A stretch of DNA of 5,844 bases from Deltaproteobacteria bacterium (GCA_030595135.1 JAUVDU010000123.1:1-5844); one strand, 5' to 3'; positions 1 through 5,593 are shown, counted from the first letter of the stretch. Notes: generated from the letters alone by a model not told the origin. A program made the numbers and translations.

Positions 1-10
1 ATTTATTTTG

Positions 11-18
11 AGGAGGGG
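11..18 (+). promoter_or_regulatory. Shine-Dalgarno that fixes the start of the DUF4139 gene
   Basis: AGGAGGGG lies 7 bases before the ATG at 26. The reading frame is open upstream to a TTG at 8, but that codon precedes the Shine-Dalgarno and would translate through it. The ATG at 26 is therefore the start, and it also gives a clean signal peptide. Confidence 0.85.
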
Positions 19-25
19 AGATAAT

Positions 26-1480
26 ATGTCGCGTAAATTGATTTGTATGCTGAGTGTGGTGGTTTTATTGGCGGTTTTGACAGTGGGCTGGGCTCCTGTT
101 TTGGCGGCTCAATCCGGTGAAGTGGTGACGACGCTTAATGACCAGGTTGGTGTCGCGGTAACTATTTATAATGAAAACCTGGCTCTGGTTAAAGATAAAC
201 GTCGTTTAACTCTGAAAAAAGGTGAGGTCAAGCTTGCTTTTCGCGAAGTTAGTGCCCGGATGCGGCCGGAGACGGCCCTTTTGACAGCCGCTGGTCTGTC
301 GGTTATTGAACAAAATTTTGAGTTTGATCTCTTAACCCCGGAAGCTTTGTTGAAAAAATATGTCGGTCGTCAGGTTGAGGTCATCAGCCGGCATCCGACA
401 ACCGGGATCGAGAGCCGCCGGCAAGCAAAAGTTTTGAGTGCCAACAATGGGGTTGTTCTCCAGTTTGATGATCATATTGAGACCGGGGTTCCCGGTCGTC
501 TCTCTTTTTCCGAGCTTCCGGAAAACCTGCGTGATCGGCCGACTTTGACCATGTTTATGGAGAGCATCGTCGGCGGGGCCAAGGATATTGAATTGAGTTA
601 TCTGACTGGTGGTTTGCAGTGGCAGGCTGATTATGTGGCGGAGCTCAACGCGACTGACGATGCCATCAATCTTAGTGGTTGGGTAACCCTGACCAATACC
701 AGCGGCGCAAGTTATAAAAATGCCAAACTTCAGCTGGTTGCCGGTGATGTTCATCAGGCTCCGCCGGAACGAGAATTTGATGGCGGTGTCAGGCGAGAGA
801 TGATGATGAAGACGATGGCGGCTCCAGCTCAGAATATGGCCCAAGAGGAGATGTTTGAATATCACCTCTACACGCTGGCCCGACCGACGACGATTGCCGA
901 TAACCAGAGCAAACAGGTTGCACTTCTGCAGGCCGCCGCAGTGCCCTGTAAAAAAGAGTTTCTGCTTAAGGGTAGTTCCTATTATTATCGCCGGGCTTAC
1001 GGTGAAATCGACAGAAAACTTAAGGTCGGCGTTTTTGTCGAGATTGAAAATCGCAAAAAAAATCATCTTGGTCTGCCCTTGCCTAAAGGGGTTGTGCGGG
1101 TTTATAAAGAGGATTCGAAAGGGGCTTTGCAGTTTATTGGTGAGGATCGCATAGATCATACCCCGGAAAACGAGACCATACGTCTTAAATTAGGTGATGC
1201 ATTCGATCTTACGGCCGCGAAAAAACAGACTGATTTTAAAAAAATTGGCGGTGATGGGCGCTATAACTATATCTATGAAGCCGCATTTGAAGTGAAACTG
1301 AAAAATGCCAAACCGGAGGCGGTCGAAATTAAGTTGGTTGAGCCGATTCCCGGTGACTGGGAGATTTTGACGGAGTCTCACAGCCATCATAAAGATAGCA
1401 GCAGTGTCGCCTCCTGGCGTATCCCGGTTCCGGCCAAAGGTGAGGCCACACTGGTTTATCGCGTCCGGGTTAAACACTGA
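26..1480 (+). CDS. Secreted DUF4139 domain-containing protein
   Basis: This 484-residue protein is exported. Residues 1-28 form a Sec signal peptide: a basic N-end (MSRK), a hydrophobic core, and a likely cut after VLAA. The rest is the DUF4139 family, whose biochemical role is not known. The hallmarks are an N-terminal beta-rich part (VAVTIYNENLALVKD, about 44-58) and the family signature around LSYLTGGLQWQADYVAEL (about 190-207). GWVTLTNTSGASYKNAKL (about 218-235) follows, as does the HLYTLARPTTIADNQSKQV motif (about 280-298). A Met-rich, low-complexity linker (about 250-275) separates the conserved blocks, and the C-terminus is a beta-sandwich-like segment ending in YRVRVKH. There are no membrane segments after the signal and no lipobox, so the product is likely periplasmic or cell-surface. 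Its length is typical for the family. The next gene begins 12 bases after the stop, which suggests co-transcription. Family assignment is from recognised motifs; function is unknown. Confidence 0.9.
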   Translation: MSRKLICMLSVVVLLAVLTVGWAPVLAAQSGEVVTTLNDQVGVAVTIYNENLALVKDKRRLTLKKGEVKLAFREVSARMRPETALLTAAGLSVIEQNFEFDLLTPEALLKKYVGRQVEVISRHPTTGIESRRQAKVLSANNGVVLQFDDHIETGVPGRLSFSELPENLRDRPTLTMFMESIVGGAKDIELSYLTGGLQWQADYVAELNATDDAINLSGWVTLTNTSGASYKNAKLQLVAGDVHQAPPEREFDGGVRREMMMKTMAAPAQNMAQEEMFEYHLYTLARPTTIADNQSKQVALLQAAAVPCKKEFLLKGSSYYYRRAYGEIDRKLKVGVFVEIENRKKNHLGLPLPKGVVRVYKEDSKGALQFIGEDRIDHTPENETIRLKLGDAFDLTAAKKQTDFKKIGGDGRYNYIYEAAFEVKLKNAKPEAVEIKLVEPIPGDWEILTESHSHHKDSSSVASWRIPVPAKGEATLVYRVRVKH

Positions 1481-1492
1481 CAAAGAATTGCT

Positions 1493-2671
1493 ATGCGAAT
1501 TCTGATTATTGAGCCCTTTAACGGGGGTTCTCATGCGGCTTGGGCTCTGGGGTATCAACGCCACAGCTCTCATGTTGTTGAGATTCTGGGTTTGCCGGGG
1601 AAGAACTGGAAATGGCGTATGCAGGGGGCGGCGATTACGCTGGCCCGGCGCTATCGGGAGTTGCTTGAGAGCGGCAAGCGCTATGATCTGATTCTGGCCT
1701 CGGATATGTTTGATTTGGCGGCTTTCCTAGGACTGATTCGTAAGTTTTCCGCTTCAGGGTCAACTTTTGAGCCGCCTGCCGCCCTCTATTTTCACGAAAA
1801 CCAGTTGACCTATCCCCAGTCGCCAAACGAGCAGTCTCAGCCTGGCGGACGTGACCGTCACTACGGATTGATTAATTTTACCAGTGCTCTCGCCGCCGAT
1901 GCCTGTTTTTTTAATTCGGCTTTTCATCGTCGGAGTTTTCTTGAGGCGCTACCGGCATTTCTGGGCCGTTTTCCCGATTATCAGGAGCTTGACACGATTG
2001 CTGAGATCGAAAAAAAGTCTGAAGTTCTCCATTTAGGCCTCGATCTTGAGCGCTTGGTGGCGTTAAAACCAGCGGAAGAGACTTTCGAAAAATCTAACCG
2101 TCCGCCCCTCATCTTGTGGAATCATCGTTGGGAGTATGACAAAAATCCAGTCGATTTCTTTGCTGTGCTGCGGGAGCTGATAGTTTCAGGATTTGACTTT
2201 GAAGTAGCTGTCTTAGGTGAGCATTATCATCCCCAGCCCAAACTCTTTCTTGAAAATCGTGATTTCCTTGGTCAACGCTTGCTCCAATTTGGCTACGCCG
2301 AAAGCTTTGCCGATTATGTCGGCTGGCTCTGGCGGGCTGATATTCTGCCGGTTACTTCATATCACGATTTTTTCGGAGCCAGTGTGATTGAGGCGGCTTA
2401 CTGCAACTGTTATCCGCTTTTGCCCCACCGTCTGGCCTATCCTGAACATTTTCCCGGAAGCGATAACGACAGATTTTTTTATTTGGATCATAATGACTTA
2501 TATGAAAAGCTTAAATCTTTACTTGCTCATATAGAAGAGACCCGTTCAACCCGTCCAGGTACACTGGTGGCCGATTACGACTGGTCTGTGATGGCTCCCC
2601 AATATGATGAAAAAATGATTAATCTAAAGTATGAAATTCTTAATAGGCTCTCAAGTTTTTCCTCTTTATGA
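1493..2671 (+). CDS. DUF3524/GTDC1-like glycosyltransferase, tRNA-queuosine alpha-mannosyltransferase-like
   Basis: This 392-residue, cytosolic GT-B-type glycosyltransferase has no signal peptide or membrane segment. Its N-terminal DUF3524 domain opens with MRILIIEPFNGGSH (1-14), and a conserved block FHENQLTYP lies at 100-108. The C-terminal donor-binding half carries WNHRWEYDKNP (209-219) and SYHDFFGASVIEAAYCNCYP (289-308), the latter matching the acidic donor-site motif of GT4-like enzymes. These are the hallmark motifs of vertebrate GTDC1, identified as QTMAN, which adds mannose to queuosine in tRNA-Asp. Bacterial members are annotated by homology, and whether this one makes mannosyl-Q is inference. 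The length fits the family. The ATG at 1493 lies 12 bases after the previous stop, with only a weak purine stretch (AAAGAA) before it, so translational coupling to the DUF4139 gene is likely. No queuosine biosynthesis gene is visible nearby. Confidence 0.85.
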   Translation: MRILIIEPFNGGSHAAWALGYQRHSSHVVEILGLPGKNWKWRMQGAAITLARRYRELLESGKRYDLILASDMFDLAAFLGLIRKFSASGSTFEPPAALYFHENQLTYPQSPNEQSQPGGRDRHYGLINFTSALAADACFFNSAFHRRSFLEALPAFLGRFPDYQELDTIAEIEKKSEVLHLGLDLERLVALKPAEETFEKSNRPPLILWNHRWEYDKNPVDFFAVLRELIVSGFDFEVAVLGEHYHPQPKLFLENRDFLGQRLLQFGYAESFADYVGWLWRADILPVTSYHDFFGASVIEAAYCNCYPLLPHRLAYPEHFPGSDNDRFFYLDHNDLYEKLKSLLAHIEETRSTRPGTLVADYDWSVMAPQYDEKMINLKYEILNRLSSFSSL

Positions 2672-2708
2672 CGAAGAGTAATATAAGCTCGTAGGAAAAA
2701 TCTATAAT

Positions 2709-2716
2709 AAGGAGGG
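2709..2716 (+). promoter_or_regulatory. Strong Shine-Dalgarno supporting the 58-codon ORF
   Basis: AAGGAGGG lies 8 bases before the ATG at 2725. It is the main evidence that this short reading frame is translated. Confidence 0.75.
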
Positions 2717-2724
2717 CTTGAAAA

Positions 2725-2901
2725 ATGAAAGAAGAAAATTGTGTTATGGAATTGAAATTCCTGATTGATCGTTATGGCGAGAAATGTATCCTTAAACAGT
2801 TGGCGAATCTGGTTGGACAGCAGAAGATTGAAAAAGCCAAAGTCGATTTTTTTCTCAAACAGGCTCTTATTAACTTTGAAGCCCCCAGTTTGCTAATGTA
2901 A
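2725..2901 (+). CDS. Small hypothetical protein, 58 residues
   Basis: This short reading frame begins MKEENCVMELKFLIDRYGEK and ends EAPSLLM before TAA. A strong Shine-Dalgarno precedes it, and it fills the gap between the glycosyltransferase (53 bases upstream) and the FlhB-like gene (18 bases downstream), all on the same strand. It looks like a real small cytosolic protein: charged, probably mostly helical (KQLANLVGQQKIEKAKVDFFLKQA), with two cysteines (residues 6 and 21) and no signal or membrane segment. I do not recognise a family. The spacing suggests it belongs to the same transcript as the FlhB-like gene. A small adaptor or regulatory partner is possible, but nothing in the sequence shows it. 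Confidence 0.65.
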   Translation: MKEENCVMELKFLIDRYGEKCILKQLANLVGQQKIEKAKVDFFLKQALINFEAPSLLM

Positions 2902-2919
2902 TAATGAGTTTGTCTGAAA

Positions 2920-3219
2920 ATGCGGTCTAAAAACCAGAATTCGAATAGATCAAGACGTTTGCAGGCAGCGGCCCTGCAGTATGATCAGGAACGTCATGAG
3001 GCTCCGATGATTGTCGCTAAAGGTTCCAGTGCGGTTGCCGAAAGGATTATTGCCCTGGCCAAAAAGCATGATATTCCGTTGCAGCGTGATCCTGAACTCC
3101 TGCAGATTCTGATGAAACTTGAGATTAACCAGGAAATTCCTGAAAACGTCTTCCACGCGGTGGCCGAAGTTCTGGCTATGGTTTACAAGGCCAATCGGAA
3201 CTACGGTGAAAATCGTTAA
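2920..3219 (+). CDS. FlhB C-terminal-domain-like protein (EscU/YscU/HrcU/FlhB family, stand-alone)
   Basis: This 99-residue protein corresponds to the cytoplasmic C-terminal domain of the flagellar/type III export switch FlhB, without its four-helix membrane part. The recognisable core runs from about residue 16: AALQYD, then EAPMIVAKGSSAVAERIIALAKKHDIPLQRDPEL (27-60), then the helical end IPENVFHAVAEVLAMVYKANR (73-93). In full-length FlhB the domain is cleaved at an NPTH motif; here the protein begins downstream of that point and has no such motif. Short FlhB-like paralogs (FlhX/YlqH type) occur in many flagellated bacteria and can partly substitute for the cleaved fragment in substrate switching; that role is inferred here. 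The 15 or so basic/polar N-terminal residues are extra. No good Shine-Dalgarno precedes the ATG at 2920. An in-frame TGA at 2905 limits upstream starts. Coupling to the 58-codon gene is likely. No flagellar genes lie nearby. Confidence 0.85.
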   Translation: MRSKNQNSNRSRRLQAAALQYDQERHEAPMIVAKGSSAVAERIIALAKKHDIPLQRDPELLQILMKLEINQEIPENVFHAVAEVLAMVYKANRNYGENR

Positions 3220-3240
3220 GTAAATCGTAACTATTTAGCT

Positions 3241-3313
3241 AACCCGTAAATTCTGGGTACACAATCCCGATTTCCTTCGGAGAATCGGGTTATGTCCCCA
3301 GAATTTACGGGTT
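3241..3313. repeat. 73-base long palindrome, REP/RAYT-like element
   Basis: Two perfect 17-base arms (3241-3257 and 3297-3313) enclose a second inner stem (about 3266-3272 with 3283-3289) capped by a CTTCGG (UUCG-type) loop at 3275-3280. Short internal loops interrupt the stem at matching places on both sides, as in folded REP or BIME units. The outer arm reads GTCCCCAGAATT inward, a motif I associate with the ends and repeats of REP-associated tyrosine transposases (IS200-like Y1); that association is from memory. A partial third copy of the inner motif, GGTACACATAAC, occurs at 3353-3364. The element sits in the intergenic space after the FlhB-like gene, where it could also slow transcription or protect the 3' end of the mRNA. 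No T-tract follows it directly. Confidence 0.75.
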
Positions 3314-3317
3314 GCGC

Positions 3318-3340
3318 GAAAAAACTTCTAAAGTTTTTTC
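3318..3340. terminator. A/T-rich hairpin with A6/T6 arms, possible weak bidirectional terminator
   Basis: A perfect 10-base stem (GAAAAAACTT with AAGTTTTTTC) closes on a three-base loop, CTA, directly after the large palindrome. The T6 lies inside the right arm, so the GC-poor structure resembles a bidirectional intrinsic terminator. Its low stem stability makes efficient termination uncertain. It would close the 26-3219 gene block. The rest of 3341-3420 shows no convincing promoter. Confidence 0.4.
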
Positions 3341-3420
3341 TATATCTGTCGAGGTACACATAACAAGATGTCGGTTAAACCTTCTTTTTATCTTTTGAGT
3401 GAATTTTTAATCAGGTCGCC

Positions 3421-4614
3421 ATGAATGATCTCTTTAGTCCGGTTACTGCTGATTCACTGTTTGTCAGCGCTTGGCAGCAACAGGCCTCGCTCGAACAGTT
3501 GGCGGGAAATGCTTTAAATACCGGAATTACGGCCTATCAGAAAGGTGACTACAAAAATGCGATTATCGCCTTTCGCAACGCGATCGGTTTAGCCCCGCAG
3601 TCCGCCAATGCGGTTGATACTGCAAACTACGTTGCCAGTTCTTACCTTAAGCTGGGAGATAGTTATAATGCCGCTAAGGCGTATGAAACGGCCATCTCTT
3701 TAGATCCATCCCGTGACGATTCCCATATCAAACTTGGTAATCTCTATTTTTCGGAAGAGCGTTACCAGGAAGCCGAAGAGCATTATTTTAAGGCCGCCAA
3801 GATCAATCCGGATCCCGTCAATTTCTACTCTTTAGGTCAAGCCTATATCAAAACCGGACGTTATAACGATGCTGAAGATCAATTTTCCAGGATTCAGCGT
3901 CTGGCTCCGCAAGCGGTGAATGGACCTTATGGTATGGGCTTAAACTATAATGCCCAAGGTCGTTATGATGAAGCGATAGCCATGTTTCAAGATGCGATTG
4001 ATCTTGATGATGAGTTTTATGATGCCTATCTTGAAATGGGTTACGCTTATGCCGATATGGGTGAGATGGATATGGCCCAGGAGGTCTTTGAATTTCTGGA
4101 AGAGCCAAGTCCTGAGTTGGCCGATATCTTAAGTCGTTACATGTATAAGGTTGATACACCAAAATTTTCTTTCGCTCGTGCCGATGGTGCATTTCCTTAT
4201 CTGCAACCGCCCGGAACCAAGGTGGCTTCTTTTGACAGTTATCTTGAAACTGCCAACGCTTCAAAAAACTTCAAGATGACATTTCAGTTCGATAAAGAGA
4301 TGGATCGAGAATCGGTCGAGGATCGTTTTAACTGGAATATAAGTCGTTCGACCTCAAGCGGGCCGGCGGAATTTTATAATTTCGGTATGTCCGTGCCGGA
4401 GACCGAGATCAAACTTTCTTCAATCCCGGAATATATTTACTATGATGCCGATCAACTGACCGCAACCGTCTATTTTAAAGTCACCCAGAACGCGACCGCT
4501 GACGGCACCATCGACCCCTCCCACATCGTCTTCAAATTTGCCGGTGAAGACAAATACGGCTTGAAGATGGATCCAAATGCCGATGAGTTCTCCGGATTCT
4601 CCCGAGTTGGCTGA
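3421..4614 (+). CDS. TPR-repeat protein with C-terminal Ig-like (Big_5/SbsA-like) domain
   Basis: This 397-residue protein has no signal peptide or membrane segment, so it is probably cytosolic. After a short lead (MNDLFSPVTADSLFVSAWQQQ), about six tetratricopeptide repeats fill residues 30-230. Typical helices include NTGITAYQKGDYKNAIIAFRNAI, SHIKLGNLYFSEERYQEAEEHY, and LGQAYIKTGRYNDAEDQFSRI. A beta-rich tail (about 245-395) contains FKMTFQFDKEMDRESVEDRFNW, which resembles the start of Big_5/SbsA Ig-like domains. TPRs bind partner proteins or peptides; the partner is unknown. I recall similar TPR-plus-tail proteins from sulfate-reducing and related delta-type bacteria, but no function is established. 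The ATG at 3421 is the first start after an in-frame TGA at about 3400, and only a weak AGG lies 5 bases before it. It appears to be a single-gene unit ending at the terminator 155 bases downstream. Confidence 0.85.
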   Translation: MNDLFSPVTADSLFVSAWQQQASLEQLAGNALNTGITAYQKGDYKNAIIAFRNAIGLAPQSANAVDTANYVASSYLKLGDSYNAAKAYETAISLDPSRDDSHIKLGNLYFSEERYQEAEEHYFKAAKINPDPVNFYSLGQAYIKTGRYNDAEDQFSRIQRLAPQAVNGPYGMGLNYNAQGRYDEAIAMFQDAIDLDDEFYDAYLEMGYAYADMGEMDMAQEVFEFLEEPSPELADILSRYMYKVDTPKFSFARADGAFPYLQPPGTKVASFDSYLETANASKNFKMTFQFDKEMDRESVEDRFNWNISRSTSSGPAEFYNFGMSVPETEIKLSSIPEYIYYDADQLTATVYFKVTQNATADGTIDPSHIVFKFAGEDKYGLKMDPNADEFSGFSRVG

Positions 4615-4639
4615 AAATTATCATCCCCCCCCCTCCTCC

Positions 4640-4730
4640 CCGCAAAAAAACTGGTACTGTTAGCTGATCTTGTTGTTGGAGAAGATATGGGATCAGTGCT
4701 GCACCTTATACAATCGTTTTTTTTTTGCGG
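4640..4730. repeat. Hierarchical inverted repeat flanked by C9 and T10 tracts
   Basis: The outer arms CCGCAAAAAAA (4640-4650) and TTTTTTTGCGG (4720-4730) are perfect complements. Inside them, CTGATC (4664-4669) pairs with GATCAG (4691-4696), and ATCTT (4667-4671) could instead pair with AAGAT (4682-4686). A nine-C run (4625-4633) precedes the element, and a ten-T run (4717-4726) lies in its right arm. It may be a decayed mobile-element end, a small structured RNA or an extended 3' UTR of the TPR gene. No ORF is supported. Confidence 0.5.
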
Positions 4731-4770
4731 CGGACACTTTGAACTGCCCCACTCTTTGCTAAGTATTGTG

Positions 4771-4804
4771 AAAAGCCCGATACTCACAATGTCGGGCTTT
4801 TTTT
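4771..4804 (+). terminator. Intrinsic terminator downstream of the TPR gene
   Basis: AAAAGCCCGA (4771-4780) pairs with TCGGGCTTTT (4792-4801) across an 11-base loop, and the T run extends to 4804. This is a textbook rho-independent terminator for plus-strand transcription from the TPR gene. The A-rich 5' side would let it act weakly in the other direction too. The loop bases TCACAAT (4784-4790) are the exact complement of ATTGTGA (4765-4771) just upstream, which permits a competing hairpin or a pseudoknot. Confidence 0.85.
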
Positions 4805-4846
4805 ATCTGAAAGTCAAAAAAGTCAAAATGAGTATTGTGTTTTTTA

Positions 4847-4915
4847 AGGTGGGTGTGCTTTAAAAGATGAAGGTTATGTGGGCTGTCTGGCAGAAATGTA
4901 GAGATTGTCTTTGAT
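4847..4915 (+). pseudogene. higB: Remnant of HigB-like toxin, C-terminal end
   Basis: One frame reads RWVCFKR, an in-frame TGA at 4868, then GLSGRNVEIVFD. This resembles the C-terminal strands of RelE/HigB-type toxins (family ending of the type QWRICFRW followed by VEIVDYH). The match is short and carries a stop codon, so this can only be a decayed fragment. Its position just before a HigA fragment, in the usual toxin-then-antitoxin order, raises the likelihood. The match is from memory of the family. Confidence 0.45.
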
Positions 4916-5087
4916 AATATATTTATCATCAAGAGGCAATCGAGCCTGTTCTATGCTCTATTTCGGCAACTCTTCCCGCTTCTGGCTGGGTTTACAGATG
5001 GACTATTACTTAGATGTGGCGCAAGATAAATCTATGGTTAAAATTAAATCAGAAGTGAAATATACCGCCCATGCAGTGGTGGTGTAA
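4905..5087 (+). pseudogene. higA: Remnant of HigA-like antitoxin, C-terminal half
   Basis: The frame reads RGNRACSMLYFGNSSRFW from about 4932, continues LGLQMDYYLDVAQDK and ends in a TAA at 5085-5087. It closely matches the C-terminal half of XRE-family HigA antitoxins (type ALRLARYFGTSxxFWLNLQxxYDLEVAED). The helix-turn-helix half is missing. A neighbouring frame reads KRQSSLFYAL across 4936-4965, suggesting a frameshift just before YFGNSS. The piece follows the HigB tail almost directly, where about 45 antitoxin codons should stand, so an internal deletion is likely. There is no Shine-Dalgarno, and the only upstream start in frame is a TTG inside the toxin remnant. A non-functional relic is most likely. 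Confidence 0.65.
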
Positions 5088-5136
5088 TCCATGCCATGGT
5101 AGAGATTGACTTAATAAGCAAAATAGATATGTAACC

Positions 5137-5202
5137 CGGCGGCGCTGTGCCGCCGAACACATAATAAAACGGCCCGGCCAGGTGTCGCGCCATTTTGCCG
5201 GG
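5137..5202. repeat. GC-rich double-hairpin cluster in AT-rich surroundings
   Basis: CGGCGGC (5137-5143) and GCCGCCG (5149-5155) form a perfect 7-base stem with a five-base loop. A second, looser hairpin joins CCCGGC (5173-5178) to GCCGGG (5197-5202) around an inner GGTG/CGCC stem. No T-tract follows either one. On the minus strand the block reads MARHLAGPFYYVFGGTAPPGY without a credible start, a phrase I suspect of being a translated repeat. It may be a REP-like unit or the end of a lost mobile element. Confidence 0.45.
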
Positions 5203-5433
5203 AATCGAGTTGCCCCAGTAACTTACTTTTTCATTCAGGGTTGAGTTTGCAGGAGACTTCAAGCGATGGCAGTAAAAAAATGACCAGAATTTTTATTGAC
5301 ATAGGATTAGAATGGGTATTGTGTTTGCGGGAAGAATATGATTTAAAGGAGGTTGCGGTGTATCAATAGTTAAGATATTCAGCTGTATATGAAACACTAA
5401 CAACATTTATTATTTTTCATATTGCAAGCAGTA
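5203..5433. other. Intergenic stretch with no supported gene
   Basis: I see no recognisable gene here. There is a ribosome-site-like AGGAGA before a five-codon frame (ATG 5266, stop 5281-5283) that overlaps a 29-codon frame starting at 5280. An AAAGGAGG at 5345-5352 is followed only by a three-codon frame. These look like debris of decayed genes. Confidence 0.5.
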
Positions 5434-5461
5434 TTGACATTCGCGTTTAGCCGATTATAAT
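5434..5461 (+). promoter_or_regulatory. Near-consensus sigma-70 promoter driving the riboswitch leader
   Basis: TTGACA (5434-5439) and TATAAT (5456-5461) are both perfect consensus hexamers, separated by 16 bases, one less than the optimum. Transcription should begin near 5468-5469, placing the RNA 5' end just before the first strand of the aptamer's P1 stem. Such a strong promoter with control left to the leader is the usual design for terminator-type riboswitches. Confidence 0.88.
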
Positions 5462-5469
5462 TAAACTTG

Positions 5470-5568
5470 ACAAGATAAAACCACACCTACCGTGAGGTGG
5501 GGTCGGAAAGCTTCGGATCTTGCAATAGTTTTGTAAATCGATATAATGCAAGATGGCCGGGTTGCCTT
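5470..5568 (+). ncRNA. GEMM-I cyclic-dinucleotide riboswitch aptamer, probably the cGAMP-type (GEMM-Ib)
   Basis: Two helices stand on a closing stem, as in the GEMM-I class. P1 pairs 5472-5478 with 5562-5568. The first arm is CCTACC, a GTGA (GNRA) tetraloop at 5491-5494 region, and GGTGGG. The joining segment reads TCGGAAAGCTTCGG, against the family's ACGCAAAGCC-xCGG. The second arm is the perfect 8-base stem ATCTTGCA (5517-5524) with TGCAAGAT (5547-5554), followed by the class signature GGCCGGGTTGCC (5555-5566). Aligned to the Vc2 aptamer, A5508 is the stacking A47 and C5565 is the ligand-pairing C92. The base at position 20 is A5475, where c-di-GMP binders have G; it forms the single A-C mismatch in P1, as expected if ligand sits there. 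A20 marks the 3',3'-cGAMP-selective variants known from Geobacter. Differences from consensus at positions matching A42, C45 and C51 leave some doubt about activity. Confidence 0.8.
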
Positions 5569-5593
5569 AAAATAAGGTAGCCCGGCCTTTTTT
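5555..5593 (+). terminator. Riboswitch expression platform: intrinsic terminator overlapping P1
   Basis: A fully paired 14-base stem (5555-5568 with 5574-5587, two G-U pairs) has an AAAAT loop and is followed by T6 (5588-5593). Its left arm is the entire 3' part of the aptamer core and P1, including the ligand-contacting C5565. The aptamer and the terminator therefore cannot form together, and ligand binding should prevent termination, making an ON switch. Confidence 0.88.

Noticed and set aside
332..1159. Long minus-strand open frame inside the DUF4139 gene, 275 codons
   Set aside because: It lies antisense to a gene with clear family motifs, has no recognisable domain and reads as a low-quality composition. 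It is a shadow frame.
1190..1573. Minus-strand frame across the junction of the first two genes
   Set aside because: It overlaps two well-supported plus-strand genes and has no ribosome site or domain.
2703..2708. TATAAT before the 58-codon gene as a promoter -10 box
   Set aside because: No -35 box stands at the right distance, and transcription would begin inside the Shine-Dalgarno.
3848..4264. Minus-strand frame opposite the TPR repeats
   Set aside because: It is rich in His and Pro from the reverse complement of TPR codons and has no family resemblance.
5088..5250. Integron attC site after the HigA remnant
   Set aside because: A GTTGAGT-like core exists near 5241, but no matching RYYYAAC core or paired inner boxes were found.
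5296..5322. TTGACA (5296-5301) with TATTGT (5317-5322) as a promoter
   Set aside because: The spacer is only 15 bases, the -10 box is poor and no gene follows; the promoter at 5434-5461 is far better.
5280..5369. 29-codon frame MTRIFIDIGLEWV... overlapping the stop of a five-codon frame
   Set aside because: It has no recognisable domain and the region upstream in frame reads like non-coding DNA. It is too weak to call as a gene.
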